Origin: Candidatus Ulvibacter alkanivorans
GTDB taxonomy: Bacteria > Bacteroidota > Bacteroidia > Flavobacteriales > Flavobacteriaceae
Assembly: GCF_003333325.1 (NCBI RefSeq)
Contig: NZ_QOLC01000089.1
Span: forward strand, 154,741 to 218,740
Direction: 5' to 3'
Length of the DNA stretch: 64,000 nt
The notes below the pieces were generated by a model. The model did not search any database, was not told the DNA's origin, and saw only the letters and a program-made list of their open reading frames with translations. Of the stretch, positions 54,472 to 62,776 are shown one piece after another (positions within the stretch are counted from its first letter, which is position 1; the number at the start of each line of letters is the position of its first letter). Both the position numbers and the translations under genes were made by a program.

Positions 54472-57400
54472 TTATACTTTATTTATCACAATTTCACCTT
54501 CTGAAACATATACCAAGATTTTTTCACGAACCGTATAGCCCATTTCATTGAGTGCTGAAGCGTAGCTATTTATTTGTACGTTGTGTGCATTCGAAGGCGT
54601 CCCGGTCTTATAATCTAAAACGGTAATGGTTTCATCATCGTGCATATTCAAACGGTCGGGCCGCAACAACTTTCCGCTCATGGTAATGATGCCCTGTTCG
54701 TTCATCACTTTGGCATTACTAGTAAACAAGTGTTGTAAGTCTTGGTGGTGAATAAGGTTTTCTATCATACTTTTTAATATCGAGATACGTTCCGAAGAAA
54801 GTCCCTCGATCGCCGCCAGGTTTTCCAAAACGGTATCTAGATCATCTGTGGTTTCGATCAGTGCCATGTTGTCGTGAAGAACATTTCCCAGATCGATAGC
54901 TTCCGATGCGTCGGTATCCCACAACAAGGCATCTTTACTTACCCAAACAAGATTATGTGCTTGTGGCGCTGAGGAGATAAAACTAAGGCTCTTTGCTTCG
55001 GAAGAAGTCGAAATCGTTTGTTGCTGTTTGTTTCCTTTGTTTCCGAAGGTATACACCGCTTGCTCATCGCTCCAGCTGTTCTTCGATTGAAGAAAAGACA
55101 TGAGTAACTGACTAAAATTATTTGGTGAATCAGTTATTCTCGAAGGTTTTTCACTTATTATGTATAGCTGCTCCACAGGGCGGGTAAGGGTTACATATAA
55201 AACGTTTAGCGTATCTAACTCTAGGGTGTTGCGTCGCTCGGTGTAAATCGCAGCACCTTTATCGCCGTATTCCTGTACATCTTTGTTAAAATTTATCAAA
55301 CCTTCTGTAAAGTCAAAAGATTCTTCATTCAGTTCGAACCAAGCTTTAGCGTCTATCTCGTGGTGCAATTTGAGATTGGCAAACGGGAAAATGACCACAG
55401 GAAATTCAAGTCCTTTCGCCTTGTGAATGGTCATGAGCTGTACAGCATCGATATTTTCACTGGCAGCAATAGACATTGTGTCTTTTTTTAGGTCCCATTC
55501 TTCTAAAAAAGAGATCTTGTCGGCTTGAGGTTGCTGTTCAAATTCATGGACAAAGTCCATAAATCCCATTAGGTAAGCATCTGCTTTTTTGGCAAGATCG
55601 AATTGTCGAATGCAGTATTCGCAGCTTTCATACAATGAAATTTGAGATAGGTGTTCTAGCTCGAAGTTAATGCCGTGAATAGCCAAGGTTGCATTGAAAT
55701 TGGCTGCTCCAGCGTCTAGAAAAGTACTAAAGAACTGGTGCTTTGGCTCTTCAATTTGAAAATGACTGTGTAAAAAGTCGAGCAAACCAATACGCATTTG
55801 ATCGTTCTCGGGAGTAACACTTAACGTTAACACAGCTACCAAACAATTGACCAATTCTGAATACCGCAACAACAGAGTTTCTTGTGAAACCACTGGAATG
55901 TCTTGTGATAAAAGATATTCGTTTAGTAGGATCCCGTCTTTTTTGGTTCGAGTAAGGATACAAATATCACGGTATTCGAATTCGTTAGTACGCGCTGAAG
56001 TAATGGCCTCTAAGACCTTTTCAGGTTGTAACTTGTCTTTCTCCTCCCGGTCTGAAGATTCGGTGAATTCGATCTGTATATACCCATCTTGTTGTTTTTC
56101 AATGGTTTGTTGGCTGCCCTCAATGTATAACTCTTTGTGAAGACTGTTTCCGAAGAAATTTGCGACATAGGTAAAAAATTCATTGTTGAAATTTACAATG
56201 GTTGCATGACTTCTATAGTTCTTCGGAAGGTTCTCGGTAACGACTTCTTGTATAGCGAACGGACTCTCTTTAGCGTACAGTTGCATAAATTGCTCGGGCA
56301 ACCCGCCTCGCCATCGATAAATAGACTGTTTGGCATCCCCTACGAGCAGGAGCGATCCCGATTCGTTGTCCTCATTATGTTGCGATAAGGCGTTGTCGAT
56401 TAACGGAATTAAATTTTGCCATTGTAATAAGGAGGTATCCTGAAATTCGTCAATAAAAAAGTGGCGATATTTTTCCCCTAATCGTTCATAAATAAAGGGT
56501 GCCGGCTGATCTTTTATTTCATTGTGTATTAAGGTGTTGAATTCAGAAATAGGCAGTATGTTCTTTTCCTCTTTAATGTGCTCTATTTCCTGCTGTACCA
56601 AATTTATAACCGATAGCGGTACTAGGTTTCGCAACACGGTTTTGTATAATTTATGCTGAAAGATCTTCGCCTTTATTGCATGGTACTGCTCCCTTAAGAA
56701 TGGAGTAAGTGCATCTATGGCATTGCTAATGGAAGTATCGATCGTTTTTTTGTACAGACTGGTTCCACCGGCGTCTAGATTTTCTTGAAGCTTATTTCCA
56801 TATACATCGTAATTACCATCTAGGATCCTCTTAAAATGATTGGGAAAGGTTTCCCTGGGAAAGGAATCGAAAGGGATGTCCTCATCATTCATCCGACTTA
56901 GCACTCCCGTTGCCATCGCACTTATTTGGGTTTCTAAATGCGCCAATTTTTTCCGAAGGGAAGTACCAAAAGCGATAAAATCATCCAACGATTTATCTTT
57001 TAGCAAAGCAACGTGGGGTTGGTCGTTCTCATTAAAAAGGATCTTAGCTGTTTTCGAAATATCCTTCGAAATGTCCCATGACCGGTCGTCGTCTGTTTTT
57101 TCGAATACGAAATCGAGTAATACTTTAGTGATCTTCTCATCTTCACCAGCATTGCTAATAAGTCGGTCGACAGCTTCATCTAAAAGGAGTGGCGTGTCCA
57201 GGCTTACTTCAAACGTAGAAGACAGTTTAAGGTCTCTGGCAAAGGTTCGTAATAATTGATGATTAAAGCGGTCGATGGTTTCTACACTAAAGTTCGCATA
57301 GTGATGCAGTATATGTTTTACCACCAATTTGGCTGTAGAGTGGAGTTGCTCCGGTTTACGATCGGTTTCCGAAGCAATCGTAAGCAGCATAGGCGTTGGC

Positions 57401-57621
57401 TGTTGCAGTATTTCGGGCTTACTAAACGAAACTAGAGTAGATAGAATACGCGATTTCATTTCGGCGACAGCCTTGTTGGTAAAGGTAATTGCTAGCAATT
57501 TACTGTAATCGCCCTCATACTTAGAAGTAAGTACTCGCTTGCAATATTCTTTAACAAGCGTAAATGTTTTTCCACTTCCTGCGGAAGCATTGTAAATATG
57601 AAAAGCTGCGTTGGTCTTCAA
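54472..57621 (-). CDS. UvrD-type helicase / PD-(D/E)XK nuclease, AddA-like
   Basis: A 1049-residue SF1A helicase-nuclease of the AddA/RecB class, which unwinds DNA ends for recombination. Walker A NASAGSGKTFTLV is at residues 11-23, motif Ia LLAITFTNKAVAEMKSRI follows, and motif II appears in FIDEFQDTSLLQW. Motif III is GDAKQSIYRWRGG and motif V/VI are TIHKAKGLEFPVVIFPF and VTLTRPVEQLYI. The C-terminus has a nuclease strand VLDYKTGTPS (Asp1003). It probably partners the AddB-like product 3 kb away. Confidence 0.9.
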   Translation of the reverse strand: MKTNAAFHIYNASAGSGKTFTLVKEYCKRVLTSKYEGDYSKLLAITFTNKAVAEMKSRILSTLVSFSKPEILQQPTPMLLTIASETDRKPEQLHSTAKLVVKHILHHYANFSVETIDRFNHQLLRTFARDLKLSSTFEVSLDTPLLLDEAVDRLISNAGEDEKITKVLLDFVFEKTDDDRSWDISKDISKTAKILFNENDQPHVALLKDKSLDDFIAFGTSLRKKLAHLETQISAMATGVLSRMNDEDIPFDSFPRETFPNHFKRILDGNYDVYGNKLQENLDAGGTSLYKKTIDTSISNAIDALTPFLREQYHAIKAKIFQHKLYKTVLRNLVPLSVINLVQQEIEHIKEEKNILPISEFNTLIHNEIKDQPAPFIYERLGEKYRHFFIDEFQDTSLLQWQNLIPLIDNALSQHNEDNESGSLLLVGDAKQSIYRWRGGLPEQFMQLYAKESPFAIQEVVTENLPKNYRSHATIVNFNNEFFTYVANFFGNSLHKELYIEGSQQTIEKQQDGYIQIEFTESSDREEKDKLQPEKVLEAITSARTNEFEYRDICILTRTKKDGILLNEYLLSQDIPVVSQETLLLRYSELVNCLVAVLTLSVTPENDQMRIGLLDFLHSHFQIEEPKHQFFSTFLDAGAANFNATLAIHGINFELEHLSQISLYESCEYCIRQFDLAKKADAYLMGFMDFVHEFEQQPQADKISFLEEWDLKKDTMSIAASENIDAVQLMTIHKAKGLEFPVVIFPFANLKLHHEIDAKAWFELNEESFDFTEGLINFNKDVQEYGDKGAAIYTERRNTLELDTLNVLYVTLTRPVEQLYIISEKPSRITDSPNNFSQLLMSFLQSKNSWSDEQAVYTFGNKGNKQQQTISTSSEAKSLSFISSAPQAHNLVWVSKDALLWDTDASEAIDLGNVLHDNMALIETTDDLDTVLENLAAIEGLSSERISILKSMIENLIHHQDLQHLFTSNAKVMNEQGIITMSGKLLRPDRLNMHDDETITVLDYKTGTPSNAHNVQINSYASALNEMGYTVREKILVYVSEGEIVINKV

Positions 57622-57738
57622 GAGGATTTTTTACTAAAATAATCAAAATAGGAAGGTAGGACCGCCAATTATTGAAATAATCTATATCGCTATCAAAATC
57701 TTATAAATTCTATAACAGTATTTCACCCGGCTATTGCC

Positions 57739-57746
57739 TAATTTTG
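57739..57746 (+). promoter_or_regulatory. Possible -7 element of the sodA promoter
   Basis: TAATTTTG matches TAnnTTTG, 43 nt before the start at 57790. I do not see a TTTG at the expected distance upstream, so it is only a candidate. Confidence 0.4.
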
Positions 57747-57789
57747 AAAAGAACGACAAAAAGATTAGTAACCAAAAAAACAAAATATT

Positions 57790-58398
57790 ATGGCTTTTGA
57801 ACTACCGAAACTAAAATACGATCACGATGCGTTAACACCTCATATCGATGAGCGAACTATGAAAATTCATCATGGGAAACACCATCAAGGATATACCGAT
57901 AAATTGAATGCGGCCATCGAAGGTACCGATCAAGAAGGAAAGACCATTGAGAATATTCTTTCCAATCTAGATATGAACAACAAGGCAGTACGTAACAATG
58001 GCGGCGGATTCTACAATCACAGTCTTTTTTGGGATGTGATGTCTCCAAATGGAGGCGGGAAACCTAGCGGAGAACTCGAGTCGGCCATTAACAGTGCCTT
58101 CGGAAGTTTTGAAGATTTTAAAGAGAAATTCTCTGAAGCAGCTAAGGGACAATTTGGATCGGGTTGGGCCTGGTTGTGTGTTCATGACGGCGGAAAAGTT
58201 GAGGTATGCTCAACGCCAAATCAAGACAACCCGTTAATGCCCGGAGTTGGCTGTGGCGGTACACCTATCTTAGGATTGGATGTATGGGAACACGCGTACT
58301 ATTTAAATTATCAAAACAGAAGACCCGATTATGTAAATGCATTTTTTGAAGTGATCGATTGGGATGCTGTAGGTAAACGATACGCAGAGAATAAATAA
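57790..58398 (+). CDS. sodA: Superoxide dismutase, Mn/Fe family (Mn-like)
   Basis: Dismutates superoxide to oxygen and hydrogen peroxide. The 202 residues contain the metal ligands His27 ([12 protein letters not shown]), His77 (FYNHSLFW), Asp164 and His168 ([11 protein letters not shown]). The Gly at 72 and Gln145 in NQDNPLM follow the Mn-type rather than the Fe-type pattern, so Mn is the likely metal. It is cytoplasmic because no signal peptide is seen. It stands alone and is closed by a terminator hairpin. Confidence 0.95.
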   Translation: MAFELPKLKYDHDALTPHIDERTMKIHHGKHHQGYTDKLNAAIEGTDQEGKTIENILSNLDMNNKAVRNNGGGFYNHSLFWDVMSPNGGGKPSGELESAINSAFGSFEDFKEKFSEAAKGQFGSGWAWLCVHDGGKVEVCSTPNQDNPLMPGVGCGGTPILGLDVWEHAYYLNYQNRRPDYVNAFFEVIDWDAVGKRYAENK

Positions 58399-58420
58399 TA
58401 TTTATTTAAGATCTATAGTA

Positions 58421-58449
58421 AACCCTGCTCGCGAGAGTGGGGTTTTTTT
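58421..58449 (+). terminator. Terminator of sodA
   Basis: AACCC, CTC, loop GCGA, GAG and GGGTT form a bulged stem followed by seven T (to 58449). Confidence 0.8.
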
Positions 58450-58501
58450 ATAGGCTTTTTTCAAGGTATAGTGATTCTTTCTTTTTTTCTTCGGAAAAGG
58501 T

Positions 58502-58551
58502 ATCGTACTAATTCAACCGCCAGAATAATTCGACCTTGATAAAAGTACGAT
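58502..58551. repeat. Inverted repeat at the left end of the gene-free locus
   Basis: ATCGTACT (58502-58509) and AGTACGAT (58544-58551) are perfect 8-bp arms separated by 34 nt. It may delimit the array that follows, but its role is unknown. Confidence 0.4.
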
Positions 58552-58565
58552 GAGGTTCTAGGAAA

Positions 58566-58771
58566 ACGATCGTCAATTTGTTACACGCTTTCTCGAAGAC
58601 ACGTTATGAAATTAGTAGAAAAACAAGTCGTTAAAGAAACGGGCGCGGCTCGATGATATTCTGGTTAAACGACCAACAACTTATTACTCGCTTCCTCGAT
58701 ATTACGTTATGAAATTGGCAGAAAAACAAGTCGTTATAGAAACGGGAACGGCTCGTTGATATATAAGATAA
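58566..58771. repeat. Array A: two 103-bp degenerate repeats
   Basis: Copy A1 begins at 58566 and A2 at 58669, both with ACGA(T/C)C and then a CACGCT or CTCGCT core (58584 and 58687). Each contains CGTTATGAAATT, AAAAACAAGTCGTTA and GAAACGGG ahead of GGCTCG. A third copy starts at 58772 and merges in register with unit B1. Both copies contain a 16-codon ORF (58606 and 58709), but the differences do not suggest selection for protein. Confidence 0.85.
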
Positions 58772-58789
58772 ACGACCATCCATGTATAA

Positions 58790-58902
58790 CTCGCCACCCC
58801 AGAATTTGGCGCATAAAAAAAGGTAAACAAGTTGTCTACCTTTTTTTGCCCCAAATCTACCATGAACTTAACCTACTTATGCTATGGTATGGTTCAAATA
58901 TA
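58790..58902 (-). ncRNA. Unit B1: putative small RNA with own promoter and terminator
   Basis: The core is 113 bp and shows about 90 percent identity to unit B2. On the minus strand the promoter lies at 58923-58895 and the transcript would start near 58890. It would fold TACCAT/ATGGTA around a loop with GCATAAGTAGGTTAAG, then single-stranded GATTTGGGGC, and end at a hairpin AAAAAAAGGTA/TACCTTTTTTT (58815-58847). The RNA of about 76 nt has no ORF of note. The same bases also form a possible plus-strand terminator. Confidence 0.65.
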
Positions 58903-58923
58903 TATTATAATTTTTTTTGCAAA
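58895..58923 (-). promoter_or_regulatory. Promoter of unit B1
   Basis: On the minus strand TTTG (58923-58920), 17 nt, then TATATTTG (58902-58895). This is an exact Bacteroidota consensus directed into the conserved stem-loop. Confidence 0.75.
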
Positions 58924-59181
58924 CTAAGTTTTTAGATAAACAGCCTTTTTATTCGTTAAAATGTAATTTCTATCAACTAAAGTCTATTAAACCAATAGAC
59001 TTTATGAATTATTCTTCAATAGGATACTACACATACTAGGGTTTTCTTATGGATTAAGAATTGATTTAATTGTCGGAACTTGAGGCAAACGGTAACATAC
59101 CAGTTCCCGCCAAGTAAATAGTGCTAATCTAGCAAGGGTGCACATTTAATTCTAAGAGTTGGAACTACATGTTGGTGCTGT
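58924..59181. other. Spacer between array A/B1 and array C
   Basis: AT-rich, 258 bp. Apart from the stem-loop at 58979-59003 I see no coding potential, RNA gene or repeat. Confidence 0.6.
58979..59003. repeat. Perfect 10-bp stem-loop between the arrays
   Basis: AAAGTCTATT (58979-58988), loop AAACC, AATAGACTTT (58994-59003). No T run on either strand, so it is not a typical terminator. It is about 55 bp beyond the B1 promoter. Confidence 0.5.
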
Positions 59182-59485
59182 ATGTGATTCTACATTCATA
59201 CTGATCCTCGCCTTGCTGAATTTGGTTAATTATTTAAAGGTAAGCGCTCAGTACTAGGAGTAGGAACGGCTCGTTAGCGTTCGATGTGATTCTGCATTCA
59301 TATTGATCCTCGCCTTGCTGAATTTGGTTAATTATTTAAGGGTAAGCGCTCAGTTCTAGGAGTAGGAACGGCTCGTTAGCGTTCGATGTGATTCTGCATT
59401 CATATTGATCCTCGCCTTGCTGAATTTGGGTAATTATTTAAGGGTAAACGCTCAGTACTAGGAGTAGGAACGGCTCGTTAAAAAT
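59182..59485. repeat. Array C: three 102-bp tandem repeats
   Basis: Copies start at 59182, 59284 and 59386, each opening with ATGTGATTCT. The CTCGCC core falls at 59207, 59309 and 59411. Each contains TTGCTGAATTTGG, GGTAA(G/A)CGCTCAG, TAGGAGTAGGAACGGCTCGTT. Identity between copies is above 95 percent. The core positions continue in register (101 bp) into unit B2 at 59512. The block GGAACGGCTCGTT is shared with array A copy 2. Confidence 0.92.
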
Positions 59486-59511
59486 CTCCGTATAAGACTG
59501 TAATCATAATA

Positions 59512-59622
59512 CTCGCCACCCCAAATTTGGCGCAATAAAAAAGGTAAACCGAAGTTTACCTTTTTTGCCCCAAATCTTACCATTAACTTAACCTACTTAT
59601 GCTATGGTATGGGTCAAATATA
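59512..59622 (-). ncRNA. Unit B2: second putative small RNA, paralogue of B1
   Basis: Very similar to B1 over its whole length. The terminator stem AAAAAAGGTAAAC / GTTTACCTTTTTT (59537-59549 and 59554-59566) is perfect with loop CGAA. The inner stem differs from B1 yet still pairs, as expected if structure is conserved. The TACCAT/ATGGTA stem and the GCATAAGTAGGTTAAG loop are retained. The transcript would run from about 59610 to 59537. Confidence 0.65.
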
Positions 59623-59647
59623 GGAGATTTCTTACTGGTGGAGCAAG
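59615..59647 (-). promoter_or_regulatory. Promoter of unit B2
   Basis: On the minus strand CTTG (59647-59644), 21 nt, then TATATTTG (59622-59615). Spacing and the -7 box fit the consensus and match the B1 promoter. Confidence 0.7.
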
Positions 59648-59732
59648 ATTATTCCTACTTTTGGACGAAGTGAATTGTAAATTCGATGAACCGCACAAAA
59701 TAGGCGATTTTCACGATGATTTTTAGTAGATT

Positions 59733-61631
59733 TTAATAGGCACGTTCAGGGTTGCCTTCATAAAAATGAATGTATGCTCGATTCACAACGCGATTCCCTC
59801 CGGCCGTTGGATAATCCCCTGTAAAATACCAATCACCTAAGTTCTTGGGACAGGCTTTATGGAGATCGGCCACCGATTGAAAGATTAATTTGACATCGGC
59901 ATTGATCGATTCATCACTTATGATATCCGCAATCTTGTCTGAGATCTCTTGATCACTAAACGGGGCATACAGGTCCTTGACATGATTAACAACTTCACTG
60001 TCGTGTAGCTCAACTTGCTTTTTACAGCGATGATAAATGTCTTCTACCACAGCAGACGTACCACGTTCTTCGTGCAAGGCCAAGGCTGCTTGAAAAGCAA
60101 CTAAATCCTCTAAACGAGCCATATCGATCCCATAACAGTCGGGAAAACGAATTTGCGGTGCAGATGAAACCACTACGATCTGTTTAGGATGCAGTCGGTC
60201 TAACATCTTTAATATACTCTTCTTTAAGGTTGTACCACGAACTATACTGTCGTCTATGATAACGAGGTTGTCGTTTGGTTTAACGACACCATAGGTGACA
60301 TCATACACATGAGCTACAAGATCGTCACGGCTACTGTCTTCGGTAATGAACGTCCGAAGCTTTACGTCCTTTATGGCGATCTTCTCGGTACGGATTTTAT
60401 GTGACTGTATTTGTTGAAGACGCGCATCGGTCAAGGTCTCTTTTTCCTTTAAGATGGCTTCGTTCTTTTGTTTGTTCAGTTCGTTCTGTGCGGCATCCAA
60501 CATACCATAGAAAGATGTTTCAGCAGTATTTGGGATAAATGAAAAAACGGTGTTTTCAGTATCGTGATTAATCGCTTCCAATACTTTTGGCATTACCAAA
60601 CGACCTAATTTTTTGCGCTCCTGATAGATCTCTGCGTCGCTTCCACGTGAAAAATAAATGCGTTCAAACGAACAGGATTTTCGAGCAAGTGGCTCCAAGA
60701 TTTGCGAAGAGGTCATCGTTCCATCTTTTTTAATAATGATCGCATGACCGGGCTCCACTTCTTTCACCGCATCAAAATCTACATTAAATACCGTTTGTAT
60801 GGCAGGCCTTTCCGAAGCAATTACAATCACCTCATCGTCTTTATAATAATAGGCGGGTCGTATTCCGGCGGGATCACGTAAAACAAAAGAATCACCATGC
60901 CCTAACAATCCTGCCATGGCGTACCCACCATCCCAGTCCTTGGCAGATTTGCGTAAGATTTTAGCGAGGTTTAATTTTTCGGCGATGTAAGGAGAGGCCT
61001 CGATTTTGGTCATGCCTTTCCCTTTGGCCTTTTTATACAATTTACGAACGGCATCATCTAAAAAATGACCAATCTTTTCCATCACGGTAATGGTATCGGC
61101 CTTCTCTTTAGGATGCATTCCCAATTTAATAAGGTTGTCGAACAGCTCTGTAGTGTTCGTCATATTAAAGTTTCCTGCAATAATGAGATTTCGATGCATC
61201 CAGTTGTTTTGACGCAAGAAGGGATGCACGTTCTCCACACTATTTATTCCGAAGGTACCATAACGAACATGACCTAAGAACAACTCGCCAATATAGGGAA
61301 TGTACTTTTTTTGAGCAGCAACATCGTCTTTTAATGCAGGATGTGTCTTAAATTCTAAATTGATTCGATCGTTGATCTGCGCAAAGATATCTTGAATAGG
61401 TTGTTGCGCATTCGAGCGTACCCTACTTATATAGCGTTCCCCGGGATTCACATCCAACTTGATGCTTGCGAATCCGGCGCCATCCTGCCCACGGTTGTGT
61501 TGCTTTTCCATCATGAGGTACATTTTGTTTACCCCGTAAAAAGCAGTGCCGTATTTCTCCTTATAATATTCGAGTGGTTTTAGCAATCGTACCATTGCAA
61601 TTCCGCATTCGTGTTTTAAAGCATCACTCAT
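59733..61631 (-). CDS. purF: Amidophosphoribosyltransferase (PurF-like, long form)
   Basis: Catalyses the first committed step of purine synthesis, forming phosphoribosylamine from PRPP and glutamine. The 632 residues comprise a class II glutaminase domain and a phosphoribosyltransferase domain. The glutaminase N-terminus is MSDALKHECGIAMV. Cys9 becomes the N-terminal nucleophile if the first eight residues are removed. HNRGQDGAG and GHVRYGTFG follow. The PRPP loop is VIIDDSIVRGTTLKK. The length is greater than the 500 residues of E. coli PurF, as is usual in Bacteroidota. Confidence 0.93.
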   Translation of the reverse strand: MSDALKHECGIAMVRLLKPLEYYKEKYGTAFYGVNKMYLMMEKQHNRGQDGAGFASIKLDVNPGERYISRVRSNAQQPIQDIFAQINDRINLEFKTHPALKDDVAAQKKYIPYIGELFLGHVRYGTFGINSVENVHPFLRQNNWMHRNLIIAGNFNMTNTTELFDNLIKLGMHPKEKADTITVMEKIGHFLDDAVRKLYKKAKGKGMTKIEASPYIAEKLNLAKILRKSAKDWDGGYAMAGLLGHGDSFVLRDPAGIRPAYYYKDDEVIVIASERPAIQTVFNVDFDAVKEVEPGHAIIIKKDGTMTSSQILEPLARKSCSFERIYFSRGSDAEIYQERKKLGRLVMPKVLEAINHDTENTVFSFIPNTAETSFYGMLDAAQNELNKQKNEAILKEKETLTDARLQQIQSHKIRTEKIAIKDVKLRTFITEDSSRDDLVAHVYDVTYGVVKPNDNLVIIDDSIVRGTTLKKSILKMLDRLHPKQIVVVSSAPQIRFPDCYGIDMARLEDLVAFQAALALHEERGTSAVVEDIYHRCKKQVELHDSEVVNHVKDLYAPFSDQEISDKIADIISDESINADVKLIFQSVADLHKACPKNLGDWYFTGDYPTAGGNRVVNRAYIHFYEGNPERAY

Positions 61632-61654
61632 TTTTCAGAAAAAATTAAATCAAT

Positions 61655-61682
61655 CAAAAACGCCCCGACAGTTCAGGGCGTG
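61655..61682 (-). terminator. Terminator of the PfkB kinase gene
   Basis: ACGCCC (61660-61665) and GGGCGT (61676-61681) form a 6-bp stem followed on the minus strand by TTTTT. It separates the kinase gene from purF. Confidence 0.78.
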
Positions 61683-61685
61683 TTA

Positions 61686-62609
61686 TTATGTTAGTTCTAT
61701 ATCGAATTGTGTTAAACTCTTAAATTGCTGCAAGCGTTTGTGTACTTCCTTTTTTTGAAGGCTTAGCATGCGTTCTGTTCCAAACTTCTCTACACAGAAA
61801 GACGCTAGGGCCGAACCAAAAATTATCGCATTTTTCATGTTCTTAAAACTGTAGTCTTCGGTCTTTGCCAGATAGCCGGAGAATCCGCCAGCAAATGTAT
61901 CTCCCGCTCCTGTGGGATCAAATACTTCGGCCAAAGGCAGAGCAGGTGCGAAGAACATCTCATCTTCATGGAACAGCAAGGCGCCGTGTTCTCCCTTTTT
62001 AATTACTACATAATCGGGTCCCATCTCCATGATCTTTCGCGCTGCGTTCACCAATGAGTACTCGCCGGATAATTGCCGTGCTTCTTCATCGTTAATAGTG
62101 ATCACGTCAATTTTTTTGATCACCTTCATTAGGTCCTCCAGTGCATTGTCCATCCAAAAATTCATCGTGTCCAAGACGATCATTTTTGCATCGTCCATTT
62201 GCTCGATCACACTTAGTTGAACCATAGGATGCAAGTTGCCTAGCATCACGACTTCGGCATCTCTGTATTCAGACGGCACATTGGGGTTAAAGTCTGCAAG
62301 CACATTTAATTCGGTTACCAAGGTATCGCGAGTATTCATATCGTTGTGATATTTCCCACTCCAAAAAAATGTTTTGCCTTCAGAAACAATCTGCAAACCC
62401 GAAACATCCATGCCTTTATGTTCAAGCATAGTGATATAGTCTTCAGGAAAATCACCGCCAACAACCGACACGATAGCTCCATCTACATTGAATTGAGAAG
62501 CTGCAAGCCCTATATAGGTAGCAGCGCCACCAAGGATCTTATCGGTTTTTCCAAATGGAGTTTCAATGGCATCGAAAGCAACAGTTCCTACAATTACGAG
62601 TTTGGACAT
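61686..62609 (-). CDS. PfkB family carbohydrate/nucleoside kinase
   Basis: A ribokinase-like kinase of 307 residues. The C-terminal motif DPTGAGDTFAGGFSGYLA (anion hole and catalytic Asp) is diagnostic of PfkB. The N-terminal GTVAFDAIETPFGKTDKI and LGGAATYIGLAAS give the sugar-binding GG motif. NDEEARQLSGEY is the middle signature. The substrate is open: ribose, adenosine or another sugar. Its place beside purF hints at nucleoside or ribose metabolism. The start is 20 nt after a TAAATTTG box. Confidence 0.88.
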   Translation of the reverse strand: MSKLVIVGTVAFDAIETPFGKTDKILGGAATYIGLAASQFNVDGAIVSVVGGDFPEDYITMLEHKGMDVSGLQIVSEGKTFFWSGKYHNDMNTRDTLVTELNVLADFNPNVPSEYRDAEVVMLGNLHPMVQLSVIEQMDDAKMIVLDTMNFWMDNALEDLMKVIKKIDVITINDEEARQLSGEYSLVNAARKIMEMGPDYVVIKKGEHGALLFHEDEMFFAPALPLAEVFDPTGAGDTFAGGFSGYLAKTEDYSFKNMKNAIIFGSALASFCVEKFGTERMLSLQKKEVHKRLQQFKSLTQFDIELT

Positions 62610-62631
62610 ACAATAAAATTGAAATAAGGTG

Positions 62632-62639
62632 CAAATTTA
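62632..62639 (-). promoter_or_regulatory. Possible -7 element of the PfkB kinase promoter
   Basis: TAAATTTG on the minus strand (62639-62632), 22 nt before the ATG at 62609. No TTTG is found at the expected spacing upstream. Confidence 0.4.
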
Positions 62640-62693
62640 GTCAAAATTATGGGATTAATCACCTGTTTTTATAGCGCAATTAATCGTTATAAC

Positions 62694-62740
62694 TCCTAAC
62701 GAGCCAATCATAATTTTTGGTGTTACAAACCCTGTTAGGA
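62694..62740. repeat. Inverted repeat with a fragment of the array sequence
   Basis: TCCTAAC (62694-62700) and GTTAGGA (62734-62740) flank 33 nt. It contains CTAACGAGCC (62696-62705), the reverse complement of GGCTCGTTAG present in array C. It may be a solo relic of the same repeat family. Confidence 0.4.
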
Positions 62741-62776
62741 ACAATATTGTATTAACAAACAATGCGCGGCGGCACT

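Noticed and set aside
48907..57621. AddA/AddB-like genes as an anti-phage system
   Set aside because: Their motifs fit the ordinary double-strand-break repair enzymes; no accessory defence genes are nearby.
58566..59485. Array as a CRISPR locus
   Set aside because: Repeats are about 102 bp without unique spacers, and no cas gene is in the window.
59182..59485. Integron attC array
   Set aside because: The units carry no gene cassettes and lack the RYYYAAC / GTTRRRY core pairs; no integrase is present.
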